From NCBI GenBank assembly GCA_964520985.1, contig CAZFPB010000003.1, forward strand, positions 62,001-126,000: 64,000 bases of DNA. Direction: 5' to 3'. Below are positions 48,771 to 58,375 of the stretch, piece by piece. Each line of letters begins with the position of its first letter. Positions within the stretch are counted from its first letter, which is position 1. The notes beneath the pieces were generated by a model. The model made no database searches and was not told the origin of the DNA. It saw nothing but the letters and a program-made list of their open reading frames with translations. This DNA comes from CAYSGL01 sp964520985. Its GTDB lineage: Bacteria > Pseudomonadota > Alphaproteobacteria > Micavibrionales > Micavibrionaceae. The position numbers and the translations under genes are program-made.

Positions 48771-49034
48771 TTACTGCAACAACCCTTCAAACTCGGCAAA
48801 GCGGTGATCGCTTGGGGTGATCAGCGGCTGGCGGGCGACGTAGACGGAATGGAGTTTGCCGTCCAGCTCGCGCGTCCAGAAGGTGAGGAAATTTTTCAGC
48901 TTGGGAAATTGCGGGGCGAGGTCGTAATCCTGCCAGATATATTCCTGCAGAAATTTGGGATAGTCGGGCAGGTGATAATAAATCTGCGCCGTGGTCAGAC
49001 GAAACTCTTTTAACTGGATACTCAGTTCTGCCAT
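48771..49034 (-). CDS. Usg-like family protein
   Basis: An 87-residue protein matching the Usg family, named for a gene near the Caulobacter trp operon. The core is LTTAQIYYHLPDYPKFLQEYIWQDYDLAP followed by FPKLKNFLTFWTRELDGKLHSVYVA. Function is unknown; the family is largely alphaproteobacterial, which supports the taxonomic call. ATG 49034 has AGGAGG 8 bases before it; a GTG six bases upstream is in frame but too close. No trp genes are nearby. Confidence 0.85.
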   Translation of the reverse strand: MAELSIQLKEFRLTTAQIYYHLPDYPKFLQEYIWQDYDLAPQFPKLKNFLTFWTRELDGKLHSVYVARQPLITPSDHRFAEFEGLLQ

Positions 49035-49119
49035 AGGCACGCCTCCTGATCAGCGGATAAAAAATCCTTTTTTACCAACTGTCAGAATAGCAGGGATTGG
49101 TTGATGGTTTGTTAATAAC

Positions 49120-49542
49120 TTAGTTCGGTTTGCTGGACGGCAAATTAAAAGCGCCCATCGTAATATTTTGATCAATGTCCAATTCAAGGTCGGCTATAAT
49201 TTTCAGCAGGTCTTTTTTGGCTTCCATTGTGCGGCCAATATTGATGCCAGCATCCTTGGCAATATTTTTACCCGCAGCATCAAAATCTGATGCCATCGCA
49301 ATTTCACCTTCATCTTCTGCAAGCGAGGCCATGTCTCTGAAAGACGACATAGAGAGTGTTGCCAGATTGTGATCCGAATTCAGGGACATGAAAAGAAAGC
49401 TGGCCAGTGTTTCCTGGCTAAGTTTGCGAACAACTTCGTTCTCATGAAGCATAAGCGTTAAAATATCTTCTTCCGAGCGCGGTTCATGTCTAAACATCTC
49501 AAGATGTAATTTGACGAGTTTACGAATGCTGTCTTCTTTCAT
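49120..49542 (-). CDS. Hypothetical helical protein
   Basis: A 140-residue acidic protein, predicted almost wholly helical (KLVKLHLEMFRHEPRSEEDIL, VVRKLSQETLASFLFMSLN, KKDLLKIIADLELDIDQN). No signal, membrane span or known motif. It reads away from groES; its start is about 110 bp from the CIRCE element, so a shared stress promoter region is possible. AT content is higher than in groES. Possibly lineage-specific; no function proposed. Confidence 0.65.
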   Translation of the reverse strand: MKEDSIRKLVKLHLEMFRHEPRSEEDILTLMLHENEVVRKLSQETLASFLFMSLNSDHNLATLSMSSFRDMASLAEDEGEIAMASDFDAAGKNIAKDAGINIGRTMEAKKDLLKIIADLELDIDQNITMGAFNLPSSKPN

Positions 49543-49622
49543 AGGGGTACTCTCTTTTTGGGTTGGCCGGGGTAATACACTGTTCTAAAAATTATGTCAA
49601 CCAATCTGCATGATCGTATTGC

Positions 49623-49651
49623 TTGAAAATTCCGCTCCGACCCGCTATATC
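49623..49651 (+). promoter_or_regulatory. Sigma-70-type promoter of groESL
   Basis: TTGAAA (49623-49628) and TATATC (49646-49651) are separated by 17 bp. The predicted transcription start falls inside the CIRCE element just downstream, the usual arrangement for HrcA repression. Confidence 0.8.
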
Positions 49652-49652
49652 T

Positions 49653-49679
49653 TTGGCACTCCCTAAGAGGGAGTGCTAA
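49653..49679. promoter_or_regulatory. CIRCE operator (HrcA binding site)
   Basis: TTGGCACTC-N9-GAGTGCTAA: inverted repeat matching the consensus TTAGCACTC-N9-GAGTGCTAA with one change in the left arm. It lies 61 bp before the groES ATG. Confidence 0.95.
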
Positions 49680-49740
49680 CACGCCTATGGTAGGGTGTTG
49701 GTTTATGAAGAAAAACAAATGGTTAAAGGAGCCTAACCCT

Positions 49741-50031
49741 ATGAAATTCCGTCCTTTGCATGACCGCGTACTGCTGCGCCGTATCGAAGCGCAAGCCAAA
49801 ACCGCCGGTGGCATTATCATTCCTGACACCGCGCAGGACAAACCGATGGAAGGCGAGATCGTCGCTGTCGGCCCGGGTCACATCAACGATAACGGCGATG
49901 TCCGTCCGCTGGATGTGAAAGCCGGCGACCGCGTGATCTTCTCCAAATGGGCCGGCACGGAAGTCAGCGTTGATGGCGAAGATCTGATGGTGATGAAAGA
50001 ATCCGACATCATTGGCGTTATTGCCGCCTAA
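49741..50031 (+). CDS. groES: Co-chaperonin GroES
   Basis: The 96-residue lid of the GroEL chamber. The sequence MKFRPLHDRVLLRRIEAQAKTAGGIIIPDTAQDKP contains the conserved start and the mobile loop (AKTAGGIIIP). The C-terminal VIFSKWAGTEVSVDGEDLMVMKESDIIGVI is typical. The ATG at 49741 fits the family; the frame extends 18 codons upstream toward the CIRCE element. AAAGGAGCC lies before it. groL follows after 78 bp. Heat-shock control by HrcA is predicted from the CIRCE site. Confidence 0.97.
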   Translation: MKFRPLHDRVLLRRIEAQAKTAGGIIIPDTAQDKPMEGEIVAVGPGHINDNGDVRPLDVKAGDRVIFSKWAGTEVSVDGEDLMVMKESDIIGVIAA

Positions 50032-50109
50032 GCGAGAAAAAAATCCATCAAACGAACTATTGGATCGTTTGTAACCTATTGAAACTGAATAATTTAAGGA
50101 GATACTAAT

Positions 50110-51753
<1,644 letters not shown>

Positions 51754-51775
51754 TTCATCCTCTCACCTCAAAGAT

Positions 51776-51810
51776 AAAAAGAAGGCCGGGTCATTTCCCG
51801 GCCTTTTTCT
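51776..51810 (+). terminator. Terminator of groESL
   Basis: AAGGCCGGG (51782-51790), loop TCATTT, CCCGGCCTT (51797-51805), then TTTCTT. It lies 28 bp after the groL stop and 30 bp before mutM. Confidence 0.93.
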
Positions 51811-51837
51811 TTTGCGCAAAAAGCTTATAGTAAAGCC

Positions 51838-52674
51838 ATGCCTGAGTTGCCTGAAGTTGAGACCGTGATGCGGGGTCTGGAGCCTGTTTTGACGGAGCGC
51901 ACAATCGCACGTGTGGAAACGCGCCGGGCCGGATTGCGCACGCCATTTCCGGCGGACCTCCAGCGAAGACTGGAAGGCGCGCGCATTACCCATCTGGCGC
52001 GACGGGCGAAATATTGCCTGATTTTTTTAGAGACGGGTGATTGTCTGGTCATTCATCTGGGCATGTCGGGGCGCCTGCTGATTGCGCGTAATCATGTGCC
52101 GATCAAACATGATCATTTGATCATCACGCTTGATAATGGGGCGCAGATTGTCATGAACGATCCGCGGCGGTTTGGGGTCGTTCTGCTCACAACGGAAACG
52201 GATATGAGCACTCATGCCAGTTTCAGACATCTGGGACCCGAGCCTTTGGGCAATGAATTCAATGCCCCTTATCTCAAAGACAAACTGGCGGGGCGGGTGC
52301 AACCGATCAAGCTGGCGATTATGGATCAACGGCTCGTCGTTGGCGTTGGAAACATATATGCGTGCGAAGCTTTATACCGGGCAGGCATCGATCCGGTAAC
52401 TCCGGCAGGCAGCCTCTCACGTGCGCGGCTGGAAAAACTAGTATCGGCGATCCGGTCCGTTCTGAATGAGGCCATCGCGGCGGGCGGCAGCTCGCTCAAA
52501 GATTATGTGCGCACCGATGGCGAACTAGGCTATTTTCAGCATGGATTTAAGGTATATGATCGGGAAGGCACGTTGTGCCCCGTCTGCTCTGATGCCGGAA
52601 AAAAGTCGCCGTGCGTGGCGCGCATCGTGCAGGGCGGGCGTTCGACCTTTTATTGCAAGAGGACCCAGAAGTGA
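51838..52674 (+). CDS. mutM: Formamidopyrimidine-DNA glycosylase (Fpg/MutM)
   Basis: Removes 8-oxoguanine and formamidopyrimidines and nicks the abasic site. The 278-residue protein starts MPELPEVETVMRGL (catalytic Pro and Glu), has HLGMSGRL, an H2TH segment and a C-terminal zinc finger. The finger is odd: after CPVC the last pair reads YCKRTQK, so the usual final Cys is Thr; an extra Cys lies between (KSPCVA). Zinc binding may use that one, or be weakened. Its stop overlaps the next gene's GTG by 3 bp. Confidence 0.95.
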   Translation: MPELPEVETVMRGLEPVLTERTIARVETRRAGLRTPFPADLQRRLEGARITHLARRAKYCLIFLETGDCLVIHLGMSGRLLIARNHVPIKHDHLIITLDNGAQIVMNDPRRFGVVLLTTETDMSTHASFRHLGPEPLGNEFNAPYLKDKLAGRVQPIKLAIMDQRLVVGVGNIYACEALYRAGIDPVTPAGSLSRARLEKLVSAIRSVLNEAIAAGGSSLKDYVRTDGELGYFQHGFKVYDREGTLCPVCSDAGKKSPCVARIVQGGRSTFYCKRTQK

Positions 52675-53027
52675 TCAGGATTGTACGGCTTCTCATATTG
52701 CTTATTGCGTGTGCGCCGGTTGCGCAGGCGCAGGCGCTGTTCTTTGATGAACTGGGCGATGTGCCGGTTATGCCTGCTTTGCAGGAACTGCCGGAGCGTA
52801 CATTAGTGTTTGATAAACCATCGGGCAAGATCGCCCAGGTGACGGCTTTGCCTGGAGCGGGTGTTACCATTCCTGCGATCATGGCATTTTATGCTGAAAG
52901 CCTGCCCCAGTTTGGCTGGCAAAAACAGGGCGCCAGCGGGTATGTCAGAGAAGAGCAAAAATTAACGATTTCGCCCCTGACGGAAGGCGGGCGTATCTTG
53001 CTGGTTTTCCGGCTGGAGCCACGCTGA
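52671..53027 (+). CDS. Exported protein of unknown function
   Basis: A 118-residue protein from a GTG that overlaps the mutM stop (GTGA), with a signal peptide (IVRLLILLIACAPVAQAQA). The mature part is about 95 residues and looks beta-rich: GVTIPAIMAFYAESLPQFGWQKQG resembles the 'polar helix then strand' pattern of small DUF4892/OmpA-linked exported proteins, but I do not assign it. No Cys in the mature part. It is likely co-translated with mutM and precedes rpsT by 170 bp. Confidence 0.78.
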   Translation: MIRIVRLLILLIACAPVAQAQALFFDELGDVPVMPALQELPERTLVFDKPSGKIAQVTALPGAGVTIPAIMAFYAESLPQFGWQKQGASGYVREEQKLTISPLTEGGRILLVFRLEPR

Positions 53028-53197
53028 AACCCTAGGATTTCCGGGATTTACGGCCAACTGTCTTTTTCTTGACAAATATCCACAGCCTCGCTAAAACAGC
53101 CCCTTCGACACAAGAATTTCAGCGGGCCGTTTTGTTGAAGAACCCTCGCTTATAAACAAAACATTTTGGTAAAGTTAAGAAGAGAAAGACGACAATC

Positions 53198-53461
53198 ATG
53201 GCCAATCATGCCTCATCCGAAAAACGTATTCGTCGCAACGCCAAGCGTGCGACCATCAACGGCGCGCGCCGCAGCCGTATCCGCACCTTTGTTAAAAAAA
53301 TCGAGCTGGCTTTGACAGCCGGCGATGCGAAACAAGCACAAGAAGCTTTCATCGCAGCCCAGCCAGAAATGGACCGCGGCGTTGCCAAAGGCATCCTGCA
53401 CAAAAATACTGTTGCGCGTAAACTCTCGCGTCTGAGTGCCCGCATTAAAGCGGCGAAATAA
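53198..53461 (+). CDS. rpsT: 30S ribosomal protein S20
   Basis: An 87-residue basic, fully helical ribosomal protein that binds 16S rRNA near the 5' end. MANHASSEKRIRRNAKRATINGARRSRIRTFVKKIE is the conserved start and the C-terminal KGILHKNTVARKLSRLSARIKAA is diagnostic. The gene lies upstream of dnaA, a common alphaproteobacterial arrangement. The 170-bp gap before it contains an ATATCCACA near-DnaA box at 53077-53085. A strong terminator follows. Confidence 0.97.
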   Translation: MANHASSEKRIRRNAKRATINGARRSRIRTFVKKIELALTAGDAKQAQEAFIAAQPEMDRGVAKGILHKNTVARKLSRLSARIKAAK

Positions 53462-53485
53462 TTCCCTGAAATTACTGAATTAAGT

Positions 53486-53530
53486 TTGTCCGATGACGAG
53501 TAGAAAATACTTGTCATCGGACAACTGTTT
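53486..53530 (+). terminator. Terminator of rpsT
   Basis: TTGTCCGATGACGAG (53486-53500) pairs with CTTGTCATCGGACAA (53510-53524) over 15 bp with one G-T pair, loop TAGAAAATA, followed by CTGTTTTT. Confidence 0.92.
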
Positions 53531-53533
53531 TTA

Positions 53534-53931
53534 TGCGTATTCGTCGTATGATAATTTCTTTTTTTATGTTCGCGATTTATTCCGATTGCGCTGTGGATTA
53601 AATCGGTTTAATGGTGGTGAATAATCAAAAAAACGAAAGCATCCACACCTTGTGAAGGATGCGCAACACAGTAAAGGGGCTAACCCTTTCAACACTAAAA
53701 AGTGGTCTTAGATGTGTGTTCTCTCTTTATGGGAGATTTGGGGAAAGTGAAGAACGCAAGGCTTATAGAGCCGCCAGACGTTCTCTCACCACCTTGGTAA
53801 AATACTATCGCGATTAAAAGGAAACGGCGCAGGGCCATTACAGCTCTGCGGCAGGATTTTTGCGCCCTGTTTACAAGTACAGGGGTCACGGTGGGGGAAA
53901 ATGACAACAAGTGAGTGGAGAAGTAAAAATC
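53534..53931. other. dnaA upstream region, possible origin-related sequence
   Basis: A 400-bp stretch with no credible gene between the rpsT terminator and dnaA. It starts AT-rich (53540-53640, runs of T and A), has TGTGGATTA at 53592-53600 (one mismatch from a DnaA box in reverse), an inverted repeat GCATCC/GGATGC at 53639-53662, and then the dnaA promoter. This is the usual kind of place for dnaA autoregulation and could be part of oriC, but too few good boxes are seen to claim it. Confidence 0.35.
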
Positions 53932-55371
53932 ATGTCGGAAAAAACTCTTGGCGCATCGGCGGCAAAGAAAAACAAATCAAATTCAGGGGAGTCCTTTGCA
54001 CCATCGCCAGAAATTCTGGAAACATGGAAAACAATTTATAAATCATTCCGCAGCGAATTCGGCGAAACAGTCTTTCGTAGCTGGCTGAAGCCTATGACAC
54101 TGCAAGCCTATTACCACAACACTTTGGAAGTGTCGGTCCCAACGCGTTTCATGCGCGACTGGATTCAAACCCACTACGCCAAGAAAATCCTGGAGCTGTG
54201 CGCCGCCAACAACGTCGAAATCAAACGCCTGGAAGTGGTCGTCGTTCAAGCACACATGCCGATGGGCGAGGAAGAAAATTCCCAGCCGCTAAAAGCCAAC
54301 GGGAACGGCAAAAGCCAAGCGGCGCCTGCGCAGGCGGACCCGTTTGAGCTGGCGTCCCCGCTCGATGCCCGCTTCACGTTTGAAAGCTTCGTCGTCGGCA
54401 AATCGAATGCGCTGGCCCATGCGGCCGCCCGCCGCGTCGTGGAAAGCGGCTCCGTGCCTTTCAACCCGTTGTTCATCTATGGCGGCGTCGGCCTTGGTAA
54501 AACCCACCTGATGCATGCAATTGCGCATGCCATGGCGGTAAACCAGCCGCAAAAACGCGTGATGTATCTTTCGGCAGAAAAATTCATGTACACTTTTGTC
54601 AAAGCCCTGCGCGGTAATGACACGATGGCGTTCAAGGACTTCTTCCGCTCGGTCGATGTCCTGATGATCGATGATATCCAGTTCATCAGCGGCAAGGAAT
54701 CGACGCAGGAAGAATTTTTCCACACCTTCAATGCGCTGGTCGATCAGAACAAACAGATCATTATCTCGGGCGACCGCGCGCCGAGCGATCTGAACGGCGT
54801 CGATGAGCGCCTGCGTTCGCGTCTTGCATGGGGCCTTGTGGCTGATATTCAACCAAGCACCTATGAACTGCGCCTTGGTATTCTGCAGGCCAAACGCGCG
54901 CAACTGGGTGCCGATGTGCCGGAAGCGGTGCTGGAATTCCTTGCGCTGAAAGTGACCTCGAACATTCGTGAACTCGAAGGCGCGCTCAACCGTATCGTCG
55001 CTCATGCCGATGTCGCAAAGCAGGTTATCACGCTGGAATCGACGCAGGATGTGTTATCGGACCTGCTGCGCAGCCACGATCGCCGCATCACGATCGATGA
55101 AATTCAGCGCAAAGTGGCAGAGCACTACAATATCCGCCTCGCCGACATGCACTCCGCCCGCCGTTCGCGCAACGTCGCGCGTCCTCGTCAGGTGGCGATG
55201 TTCCTGTCCAAGCAACTCACCGCGCGCTCGCTGCCGGAAATCGGCCGCAAGTTCGGAGGCCGCGATCACACGACCGTGATGCACGCCGTGCGCAAGATTG
55301 AGGAACTGTCCGGGGATGATCCTTCCTTCGCGCAGGACGTCGATGTCATTCGCCGCGCCTTGACCGGCTGA
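53932..55371 (+). CDS. dnaA: Chromosomal replication initiator DnaA
   Basis: Binds DnaA boxes and opens the origin. The 479-residue protein has domain I (residues 20-90, WKTIYKSFRSEFGETVFRSWL), a variable linker, the AAA+ domain with Walker A GGVGLGKTH and Walker B LMIDDIQF, and the DNA-binding domain IV with the signature GGRDHTTVMHAVRKI near the end. ATG 53932 has GGAGAAG 8 bases before; a GTG at 53911 is in frame but adds residues not typical of the family. dnaN, the usual neighbour, is displaced by two reverse genes. Confidence 0.97.
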   Translation: MSEKTLGASAAKKNKSNSGESFAPSPEILETWKTIYKSFRSEFGETVFRSWLKPMTLQAYYHNTLEVSVPTRFMRDWIQTHYAKKILELCAANNVEIKRLEVVVVQAHMPMGEEENSQPLKANGNGKSQAAPAQADPFELASPLDARFTFESFVVGKSNALAHAAARRVVESGSVPFNPLFIYGGVGLGKTHLMHAIAHAMAVNQPQKRVMYLSAEKFMYTFVKALRGNDTMAFKDFFRSVDVLMIDDIQFISGKESTQEEFFHTFNALVDQNKQIIISGDRAPSDLNGVDERLRSRLAWGLVADIQPSTYELRLGILQAKRAQLGADVPEAVLEFLALKVTSNIRELEGALNRIVAHADVAKQVITLESTQDVLSDLLRSHDRRITIDEIQRKVAEHYNIRLADMHSARRSRNVARPRQVAMFLSKQLTARSLPEIGRKFGGRDHTTVMHAVRKIEELSGDDPSFAQDVDVIRRALTG

Positions 55372-55425
55372 TAAAGAATAACACGCGGTAAAAGAGGGTG
55401 TGTTCCTTTCCTTTTACCAAGGTTG

Positions 55426-55460
55426 AAACGGGATTGGTTTATAAAACCAGTCCCGTTTTT
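55426..55460. terminator. Bidirectional terminator between dnaA and the BPL_N pair
   Basis: AAACGGGATTGGTTT (55426-55440), loop ATA, AAACCAGTCCCGTTT (55444-55458): a 15-bp stem with A's and T's on both sides. It ends two bases before the stop codon of the convergent gene. Confidence 0.9.
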
Positions 55461-55462
55461 CT

Positions 55463-56290
55463 TTATGGGGTGAGAGGAAGCGGCTGAGCGCTTTGTTTTG
55501 CCCGCTTATCTGCATAAACGGTTTGAACTTTTGCCAGCATGGCAGAAAACCCTTGTTGCAGAGACTGATCGCTGGCCGCAAATAATTTTTCCGCCAATGG
55601 TGCATCATAATGTTCGCCACTTGTCAGGTAGGCGATATATTTGAGAGCGTTGTCGCGACTGACCTCGCAGTGATTGCCTAGCAAGAAGGCATGGCCGCCC
55701 TGATCGCCTACGGGGCCATGGATTGCCATGAGATAGCTTTCCTGCCGATCCTTGCTCAGCATCCAGAAGAGTGGGGAGAGGCCCGGATCTTTTTGCGGTA
55801 CAAGGAAGCGTGGCCCGCCCCAATACAAGCTGGTGAATTTTGTTCTCGACCCATGTTCAAACATATCGACGATAGCGGCGCTGTCACTGTACCCGCTATA
55901 GGGGCGGCCCATGATATCGTTCAGGCCGCCGCGCGCAACAACATTGAAAAATCCGAGACCTTCAGTGCGCCGAGTTAAGTGTTCGCCGCTGAAGTCGATC
56001 GTCTTCGCGCCGAAATAGGCGCCGGCGCAAATGCCCAGATAGAGTCCACCGCGCTCACGTACATAATGCTGGATCGCATCCATGCCGCTTGGCCCTAAAG
56101 CTTCCATGAATTTTGTCACAGAGTTGCTGGTGAAAACCAGCAAATCGGTTTCATTCATCCAATCACGCGAGAGAGCAATGTCCTGGGCTTTGATTGGCGT
56201 AGCGGATACGCCGAATTCTGCAAAACGGCTGAGCGTAAATCCCACACTTAACTGGCTGGTGCCATAGTCATTATATACACGAACACGCAT
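55463..56290 (-). CDS. BPL_N-type glutamine-amidotransferase-like protein
   Basis: A 275-residue protein with the BPL_N (biotin protein ligase N-terminal) fold, a class I glutamine-amidotransferase relative. The nucleophile elbow is GGLYLGICAGAYFGA near residue 80-95. The expected Cys is present (ICAG) and a His-Glu type pair may be HCEVS near 225 (LLGNHCEV). The rest, with YNDYGTS at the start, matches the family. It has no biotin-ligase catalytic domain. Function in bacteria is unknown. It ends at the bidirectional terminator after dnaA and follows its paralogue by 3 bp. Confidence 0.85.
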   Translation of the reverse strand: MRVRVYNDYGTSQLSVGFTLSRFAEFGVSATPIKAQDIALSRDWMNETDLLVFTSNSVTKFMEALGPSGMDAIQHYVRERGGLYLGICAGAYFGAKTIDFSGEHLTRRTEGLGFFNVVARGGLNDIMGRPYSGYSDSAAIVDMFEHGSRTKFTSLYWGGPRFLVPQKDPGLSPLFWMLSKDRQESYLMAIHGPVGDQGGHAFLLGNHCEVSRDNALKYIAYLTSGEHYDAPLAEKLFAASDQSLQQGFSAMLAKVQTVYADKRAKQSAQPLPLTP

Positions 56291-56293
56291 TCT

Positions 56294-57025
56294 CTACTCC
56301 TGAAACAGGCCGGACAATACGCGCGAAAAGGGATGTCTGGCAATATGGTTTGCCAGTTCCCGCGCGCGGCGCTCCTCATCCTCACTGTCCCAACTCCATT
56401 GACGCAGATGGTCTGGCCGAATTTCGCAGTGTACCCCGCTTAACAGAACACGCCCCGCGCCGACTGATTTTTCGATAATAGCAGCTGGCTGTCCCGGTAA
56501 ATCGGTGTAGCGGGCCAGAATGCGGGCGTCTTCGTCATTCAGTTCAAACGCGCAGCCCCCATTATAAAAGCTCTGGCAGAGATTGCCCTTGTCATCGATG
56601 AGTGTCGTCCAGCAAGCCGTGGCCAGTGTGGCGTCATAATAACCGGCGATGGCCGGCAGGGAGCCGTAGGCCAGCGCATCAATAAACGCCAGTTCGCGTG
56701 GCTCGCAGATTTCATCGGAGCGGCCTTGATGATAGGCGATAGCGCGGCTGCCGTAATAAGCGCCAGCGCACAGACCGAGATAGGTACCGCCCTGCGTTAC
56801 GAAATCACGGATTTGCTGGTTGCCTGTTCCATTGAGCGCTGCGCCGTAAGGGATGTCCGCGCCGCCGGGCATGATGAAAATATCATTGGCGCGAAATATA
56901 TAGCCAGAAAGAACGTCAGAGGCATCACACAGCACGACACTCTCTGCGCCAAAATAAGCGCGTGTACAAAACACGCTGAAATCTCCTGTTCCGGGTCCTG
57001 CGTATATGGCAATCCGTGATGTCAT
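56294..57025 (-). CDS. BPL_N-type glutamine-amidotransferase-like protein (paralogue)
   Basis: A 243-residue paralogue of the next gene. It starts MTSRIAIYAGPGTGDFSVF, has the same elbow GGTYLGLCAGAYYGS and a C-terminal GVHCEIRPDHL. A DIPYG segment (MPGGADIPYG) and ELNDEDAR set it apart. I chose ATG 57025; the frame runs 15 codons upstream without family similarity. Both genes are oriented against dnaA and dnaN, so the cluster dnaA-[2 reverse genes]-dnaN looks like an insertion or rearrangement in an otherwise conserved block. Confidence 0.85.
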   Translation of the reverse strand: MTSRIAIYAGPGTGDFSVFCTRAYFGAESVVLCDASDVLSGYIFRANDIFIMPGGADIPYGAALNGTGNQQIRDFVTQGGTYLGLCAGAYYGSRAIAYHQGRSDEICEPRELAFIDALAYGSLPAIAGYYDATLATACWTTLIDDKGNLCQSFYNGGCAFELNDEDARILARYTDLPGQPAAIIEKSVGAGRVLLSGVHCEIRPDHLRQWSWDSEDEERRARELANHIARHPFSRVLSGLFQE

Positions 57026-57190
57026 GGCAGGAGCGTAGGGGATGGCGGTTTCTGCTGCAAGCGGCTGCAAAAACCACCGTGGAAAAGGGCCGGAAAAGCC
57101 AAGAAAACCGCTTGGCGACGGGCATCCGGCTGGATATAGTCATACCCATAATCCCAATAACCGATTCGTACACCGTATACTGGAAAACCG

Positions 57191-58306
57191 ATGAAAATCT
57201 CGATTGAACGCGCCGCTCTTCTTCGCTGTTTGAACCACGTGCAAAGCGCCGTGGAAAAGCGCAACACCATTCCAATTTTATCCAACGTGCTGATGAAAGC
57301 GGAAGATGGCAGCCTGAGCCTGTCGACCACCGACATGGATCTGGAGATCAACGAAGCGGTTGCCGCGAAAGTAGAAAAAGCCGGTTCGACAACGGCGCCC
57401 GCCGGTACCTTGTTCGATATCGTCAAAAAACTTGCTGATGATTCGACCATCACACTGGAACTCAGCGCAGATGGCAACCAGATGACGGTAAAATCAGGCC
57501 GCTCGAATTTCCGCCTCGCCTGCCTGGCGCCGGGAGACTTCCCGGAAATTGGCCAGGGTGTTCTGCCGACTGAATTTTCCATCCCGTCCAACTCTCTGCG
57601 CGCGCTGATAGACCGCACGCGTTTTGCGATGTCGACGGAAGAAACCCGCTATTACCTGAACGGTATTTACGTTCACGCCGCTGAAACAAACGGCGTTTCC
57701 GTACTGCGCGCGGTTGCTACCGACGGTCACCGCCTGGCCCGTTTTGAAATGCCACTGCCGGACGGCGCTCAGGCAATGCCGGGCGTTATCGTGCCGCGCA
57801 AAACGGTCAACGAGCTGCGTAAACTGATCGATGAAGCCGGTGATGCCATCAAAATTTCCCTCTCGGAAAGCAAAGTGCGCTTCTCTTTCGATCATATCGT
57901 ATTGACCAGCAAGCTGATCGACGGGACATTCCCGGATTATCAGCGCGTCATTCCGGCCAACAACGACAAAATCGTCGAAGTGAACCCGAAAGCCTTTACC
58001 CGCGCCATCGACCGCGTTTCGACCATTTCCGATGGAAAATCACGCGCCGTGAAAATTGCCCTGAACGGCAAAACGATGACGCTCTCGGCCAATTCGCCAG
58101 ATGCGGGCTCGGCCACTGAAGATCTCGAAATCAACGGTAATGACAACATGGAAATCGGCTTCAACGCCAAATACCTGTTGGACATCACTTCGCAGATTGA
58201 GGGCGATGGCTGCCGCCTGACGCTGGCTGATGCTGCGTCGCCAACGATCATTCAGGATACGGGCGATGCCTCGTCGCTCTATGTGATCATGCCGCTGCGG
58301 GTGTAA
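57191..58306 (+). CDS. dnaN: DNA polymerase III sliding clamp (beta subunit)
   Basis: Ring-shaped processivity factor for the replicative polymerase. The 371-residue protein has three repeated clamp domains, starting MKISIERAALLRCLNHVQSAVEKRNTIPIL (domain 1) with the ligand-groove GHRLARFEMPLP near 180 and MPLRV at the C-terminus, typical of clamps. It is complete. The 165-bp region before it, with divergent BPL_N gene upstream, should hold its promoter. A terminator hairpin lies between it and recF. Confidence 0.97.
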   Translation: MKISIERAALLRCLNHVQSAVEKRNTIPILSNVLMKAEDGSLSLSTTDMDLEINEAVAAKVEKAGSTTAPAGTLFDIVKKLADDSTITLELSADGNQMTVKSGRSNFRLACLAPGDFPEIGQGVLPTEFSIPSNSLRALIDRTRFAMSTEETRYYLNGIYVHAAETNGVSVLRAVATDGHRLARFEMPLPDGAQAMPGVIVPRKTVNELRKLIDEAGDAIKISLSESKVRFSFDHIVLTSKLIDGTFPDYQRVIPANNDKIVEVNPKAFTRAIDRVSTISDGKSRAVKIALNGKTMTLSANSPDAGSATEDLEINGNDNMEIGFNAKYLLDITSQIEGDGCRLTLADAASPTIIQDTGDASSLYVIMPLRV

Positions 58307-58327
58307 TGTACGCCAGCGAGGAATTTG

Positions 58328-58358
58328 AAAAGGGCGCAGAGCAATCCGCGCCCTTTTT
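58328..58358 (+). terminator. Terminator or attenuator between dnaN and recF
   Basis: AAAGGGCGC (58329-58337) and GCGCCCTTT (58348-58356) frame a 10-base loop, followed by TT. It lies 18 bp before the recF ATG, so transcription may be reduced between dnaN and recF. Confidence 0.8.
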
Positions 58359-58375
58359 ACTGAACGGGATAAAAA

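Noticed and set aside
55463..57025. Biotin protein ligase (birA)
   Set aside because: Both proteins have only the BPL_N amidotransferase-like domain; the ligase signature (GRGRxGR-type) is absent.
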